Assembly: GCA_050288165.1 (NCBI GenBank)
Contig: JBNKDG010000002.1
Coordinates: forward strand, 279,824 to 343,823
DNA length: 64,000 nt
Direction: 5' to 3'
Origin: JAPHTQ01 sp050288165
Lineage (GTDB): Bacteria > Pseudomonadota > Gammaproteobacteria > Thiohalomonadales > Thiohalomonadaceae
The notes beneath the pieces are model-generated. The model was not told the DNA's origin. It was given only the letters and a program-made list of their open reading frames with translations, and ran no database searches. This document shows positions 61,401-64,000 of the stretch, piece by piece (position 1 is the first letter of the stretch; the number at the start of each line of letters is the position of its first letter). A program made the translations under genes and the position numbers.

Positions 61401-64000
61401 GCTGACCAACGGTGCAAGCAGCGGCGGTGTCGCCCGTGCCCCGGCTTATGACATCAGCACGACCGATATTCTCGACGCCAGCGATCTGGTTTACGTCGAG
61501 CCTTTCGCTAGTGACGGACTGGATAACGATGGTGACGGTTTGATTGACGCTGCCGACCTCGATGGCGAAAGCACCATCACCGACAATGTGGTTAACAATG
61601 CTGTCCCGGCGCAGATAGATAACTCCTGGACTCACAGCAGCGCCCTGTTACGAATTGATCCTGGTGCCAGTGTCACCTTCTACTATCGCGTCGATCCGGA
61701 TCAGCGTGTCGCGCCGTTGCAGACTTTGGTGAATAACGTCACGGCCAGTTACGACAGTCTGGAAGGTGGTGCCAATGAGTCCGGTAACCAGACCGTGGTG
61801 CTGAGTGCGACGGGTGATCTGGGTGGTGCACGTATGTACACCTCGGCACCAGGAACCGCGACGATTCAGATTCGTCCCCTGACGACTCAGCCGAAGGACG
61901 TGCTCGCCACCTCCAACACACCGTTGAGTGTCACTCAACCGCAACCGGTGTCGATCGGTGAAGAGGTGGAGTACCAATTGCGCGCCTACCTGCCGGTAGC
62001 CAAGCTGCGTTCGTTTGTGATTCAGGATCATCTGCCCGCAGGAATCAGTTGCGCTGAGGCACCTGTAGTCAATCTCGATGCGCCACCGTATAGCGCCGCA
62101 GGATTCGTACCCGGTGGTCAATTCACGCCGACCTGTAATGCGACCACGGTGGTGTGGGACTTCGGCGATCAGGAGCTGACCGTCAACGCCACACCTGGCA
62201 CCTTGTTCGAATTCCCGGTCAACTTCATCGCGCGGGTCAACAACAATGCGGGCAATAACGAAGCGACCGTGATCAGCAACGGTAACCCGGCCACCGTTAC
62301 CACCGTCAGTTATCTCGACGATGCGCTTAATCTGGTGATCCTCAACTTCGCGCAAAACGATCTGGTAGTGCGTGAGCCGGTGATTGCCCTGACCAAGACT
62401 ATGGAAGTGGCCAATGCCGATGCCGCCGACATCCTTACCGTCACCGTGACTGCGACCAATACCGGCACAGCCACCGCTTACAACCTGCGCGTGTTTGACG
62501 ATCTGGCGGCGGTGGCGCACCTGACTTACCTGGGCAACATCGGCGGTACCGACCCGCCGGACAACGTGGACCTTTTGACCTTTGGCGCCAATCGACCACT
62601 GTTCAGCTGGAATCCTGCCAACCCGGATTTCGCTATCGCACCCGGCGCCACCATAAGTTTCACCTTCGAAGTGCTCGTCGACACGCAAGTGCAACCGCTC
62701 GAAGTGCTGGACAACACCATTCAGGCCGACTGGACTTCGCTGCCCAGCCAGACCACCGCCCTCAACAGTGGCGGCACCATCGGTACCAACGGCGCAGCAG
62801 ACGGCATGCGTAACGGCGCCATTCCCAATGCAGGCGATGCCCTCAATGACTATGAGGCAACTGCTTATGCTGCCGCCACGGTACCGGCCATCGCCGTCAC
62901 CAAGACCGACCTCAATCCTGCACTGGCCCCGGAGATCGGTGCGCATAAACACTTCCAGTTGGTGCTGACCTTGCCGGAAGGGGTGAGCAACGCCGTCGTG
63001 GTGAACGACAACCTGGCGAGCACCGGCCTGAGTTATATGCTGGCGCGTGACGCGACCTATGACGTCAGCTACACCTTTAGTAACATCACCAGCATCAACG
63101 GGGCGGCGCCTGCCGAGGCCGCCTTTAACGCGGTGCCGGTGGACGGTGCGACGGGCACCATCGTCTGGAACATCGGCAACGTGGTGACACCGAGCGAGGA
63201 CGACACCACGGGCACCCCGGCGATCACCCCGACCATCACCATTGACTACTACGCGCGTATCAACAACGACCTGGTGACCAATGTCGGTGGCACGTTGCAG
63301 AACGGTGTGACCGTTAACTACACCAACGGCGAGAACCCGGCGGTCACCGAAGCAGTGACTGCCAATACCGCGCTGATCACTGTGACCGAACCGAACCTTG
63401 CGGTCAGCAAGACGGCCACACTCATCAGTGCCGCACCGATCACCGGCGGCGACATCATCGAATACGCGATCACAATGGTGAACAACGGCGATGCCACCGC
63501 CTACGACACCAACATCGTCGATACGCTGCCTGCCGATATGGAGTACTACGGCGCCTTTACGCCGACCGCGACCATCGGCGGTGTTCCTGTGGCTGGTTTT
63601 GGTGCAACGCCTTCTGGTACACCCGCCGGACCGTTGAACTGGGGCAGCGGTATCGGTGATGGCACGCTGGATATTCCGGCGGGCAGTACCCTGGTGCTGA
63701 CTTACCGCGTCATCCTGTTGAACGTCGAGCCCAACCAGACACTCACCAACCAGGTCTATGTCGACTGGACCTCGCTGGACGGCGCCATTGGTTACGAACG
63801 TACCGGCGCAGGTTGTCCAACGATCACTGCACCAAATGATTATTGCGCCGGACCGGCCAGCGCCAACGTGGTCATCGCCGACACCAGCACCCTGGTCAAG
63901 ACAATTATTTCGGATACATACAACGTCGTTCCGCTCAGCACAGCCAACGACGCCATCGTGCGCGTCGGCGACACCGTCACCTACCAGCTCGACCTCAACA
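58495..64000 (+). CDS. Giant secreted DUF11-repeat surface protein, 3' end outside the window
   Basis: The frame is open for 1835 codons to the window edge. From a GTG at 58495 (GGAGG just before) it gives a signal peptide (KIALLALLPLLFSSSLPA); in-frame ATGs at 58450 and 58453 are alternatives. The rest is beta-strand repeats of the DUF11 type, each opening with a phrase like KTMEVANADAADILTVTVTA or KTATLISAAPITGGDIIEYA and closing near DTLPADMEYY. An acidic calcium-type loop, DNDGDGLIDAADLDGE, sits near residue 1010. Likely a cell-surface stalk or adhesin. The 285-base gap before it (58210-58494) shows no gene or clear promoter. Product size and C-terminal anchor are unknown. Confidence 0.88.
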   Translation, partial: MRYTKIALLALLPLLFSSSLPAAPVTTSCNNAPFNNVISHDLGFSYCELCGIGQVSILLRNPSNITLDNMTVTENLGASGLTHVAGSTTVSINGGGFVATGDPVITGGSNQTLTWTSAQIPALASMSAWVNDVNPQPTIEIRFQVQRDAAFNEEGLVTASRLISATVDYSLNSCVSTGPYSDTTGNNTLPLREPNPVVGKLGRNVDAAQGVGSYSATVYGNINDDVIWRVQVQNTGSAALQDLHFDDLMTAGNFTINYACPSETQATNLANNDGVLPGGSTCIASSNNIVSFDVDDPFGNPGNDEPTTYVDVVNGGSAYIYLVGKITNSCNANTTNTVSNINWGCEGDPTVNTTTTSTGASPGSAVTTLSSLVLNNGLNVTRNLTGTNLVQPVGSKGTMTITITNNTGGTVKNIKLTDVLPAQYVVDPTFTPTIAVTPMYGTYSGMVDTVNWTNPVAGTFPLTSTNPADPLGNTSPIFTLTSSTTHPLHADQFNLLRRGDVAVVTFRVVMIQSTYFDLVADLDVRTENTADGTDPTNAVTLNNQLTVEFEQFCNPGVIQQPTGSPYNDTFASNPEDLDVDITGTELVFILTNDPTQPLPLTVSVTNNGGHDAADYVTYVSFGATMDVITWPGTCTLSGNPPPLAVWDQPAPIPADATIYACTGTAIAPGTTRNLNFEVIKTTSAAGLLADDLTFRADTVGQINLSDGTPLWFPTPDTSVIANSANNYTLDGIRARVVGFNLTKAQQGDCTENNPPPATPDNLIQIGEECSFRIRTGGWFGFQTPGFTYIAVQSVQVVDELPAGQGYISSTDPTLTSNSTILGITLNPPPLPLDEDWFDWTFNTVVPAERITVKDQWFQADVTTRMMNNPQNSSAAPNVHAATSTNILNSYFQAVFDNGGVEQVFNLGPSTIGYPQQSVRQVDLTVTEPNITVQKRVCNETLYGTGTGCTNFVATANDGDTFDSYIYRVTLTNGASSGGVARAPAYDISTTDILDASDLVYVEPFASDGLDNDGDGLIDAADLDGESTITDNVVNNAVPAQIDNSWTHSSALLRIDPGASVTFYYRVDPDQRVAPLQTLVNNVTASYDSLEGGANESGNQTVVLSATGDLGGARMYTSAPGTATIQIRPLTTQPKDVLATSNTPLSVTQPQPVSIGEEVEYQLRAYLPVAKLRSFVIQDHLPAGISCAEAPVVNLDAPPYSAAGFVPGGQFTPTCNATTVVWDFGDQELTVNATPGTLFEFPVNFIARVNNNAGNNEATVISNGNPATVTTVSYLDDALNLVILNFAQNDLVVREPVIALTKTMEVANADAADILTVTVTATNTGTATAYNLRVFDDLAAVAHLTYLGNIGGTDPPDNVDLLTFGANRPLFSWNPANPDFAIAPGATISFTFEVLVDTQVQPLEVLDNTIQADWTSLPSQTTALNSGGTIGTNGAADGMRNGAIPNAGDALNDYEATAYAAATVPAIAVTKTDLNPALAPEIGAHKHFQLVLTLPEGVSNAVVVNDNLASTGLSYMLARDATYDVSYTFSNITSINGAAPAEAAFNAVPVDGATGTIVWNIGNVVTPSEDDTTGTPAITPTITIDYYARINNDLVTNVGGTLQNGVTVNYTNGENPAVTEAVTANTALITVTEPNLAVSKTATLISAAPITGGDIIEYAITMVNNGDATAYDTNIVDTLPADMEYYGAFTPTATIGGVPVAGFGATPSGTPAGPLNWGSGIGDGTLDIPAGSTLVLTYRVILLNVEPNQTLTNQVYVDWTSLDGAIGYERTGAGCPTITAPNDYCAGPASANVVIADTSTLVKTIISDTYNVVPLSTANDAIVRVGDTVTYQLDLN

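Noticed and set aside
59605..62952. Three long open frames on the minus strand opposite the DUF11 gene (59605-60282, 60553-61635, 61648-62952)
   Set aside because: They lie wholly antisense to a continuous secreted-protein frame with signal peptide and repeats, and their products have biased, unrecognisable composition.

Overview
The window looks like a chromosomal segment of a free-living, probably aquatic gammaproteobacterium. The evidence is the smc-zipA-ligA neighbourhood, DksA, GluQ-RS, CysZ, an acetate-uptake/acs block of the gammaproteobacterial type and a dense set of c-di-GMP and two-component genes. A CbbY-type phosphatase and a ribulokinase-like FGGY kinase fit an autotrophic or mixotrophic relative of purple or colourless sulfur bacteria, but I cannot name a genus. 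I recognised no rRNA, tRNA, CRISPR array or complete transposon.

Layout. 1-4300 (minus strand): the edge of an ankyrin-repeat gene, transaldolase with a small membrane protein, a glyoxalase-fold protein, a NUC1-type nuclease, then two small genes separated by a structure that matches an integron attC site. 4490-13760 (minus strand): an acetate block, read in transcription order as CBS/DUF294 protein, DUF4212 protein, sodium:acetate-type symporter, terminator, second CBS/DUF294 protein, DnaQ-like exonuclease and acs. It is headed by a good sigma-54 promoter with two 15-bp palindromes upstream. 13790-26120: a rhodanese, a GGDEF-EAL protein, a convergent HD-GYP protein, then a symporter-histidine kinase with an NtrC-type (GAFTGA) response regulator. 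A third copy of the 15-bp palindrome lies just before that operon, tying the two-component system to the acetate block. 26120-39900: a nitroreductase/gluQ/hypothetical operon, a DUF3579 gene, dksA with a long histone-H1-like N-terminus, a phosphatase/aminotransferase pair, two paralogous receiver proteins (one with HD-GYP output, one with no output), a Ycf46-like AAA ATPase, cysZ, an FGGY kinase and queF. 40100-48470: smc, zipA and ligA, with three accessory genes inserted between zipA and ligA. 48640-58210: a nine-gene, tightly packed plus-strand operon of TPR proteins, ExbB/TolQ, two ExbD/TolR proteins and an AgmX/PglI-type TonB-like protein. 58495 to the right edge: a giant secreted DUF11-repeat protein that runs out of the window.

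The most interesting system is the nine-gene operon. It has the parts of a proton-motive-force-driven, envelope-spanning machine (inner-membrane motor, periplasmic linker, two outer-membrane TPR lipoproteins and further exported proteins), resembling the Agl/Glt machinery of myxobacteria. One of its two ExbD-like proteins has Asn where the proton-carrying Asp normally sits. The giant surface-protein gene next to it is a possible client.
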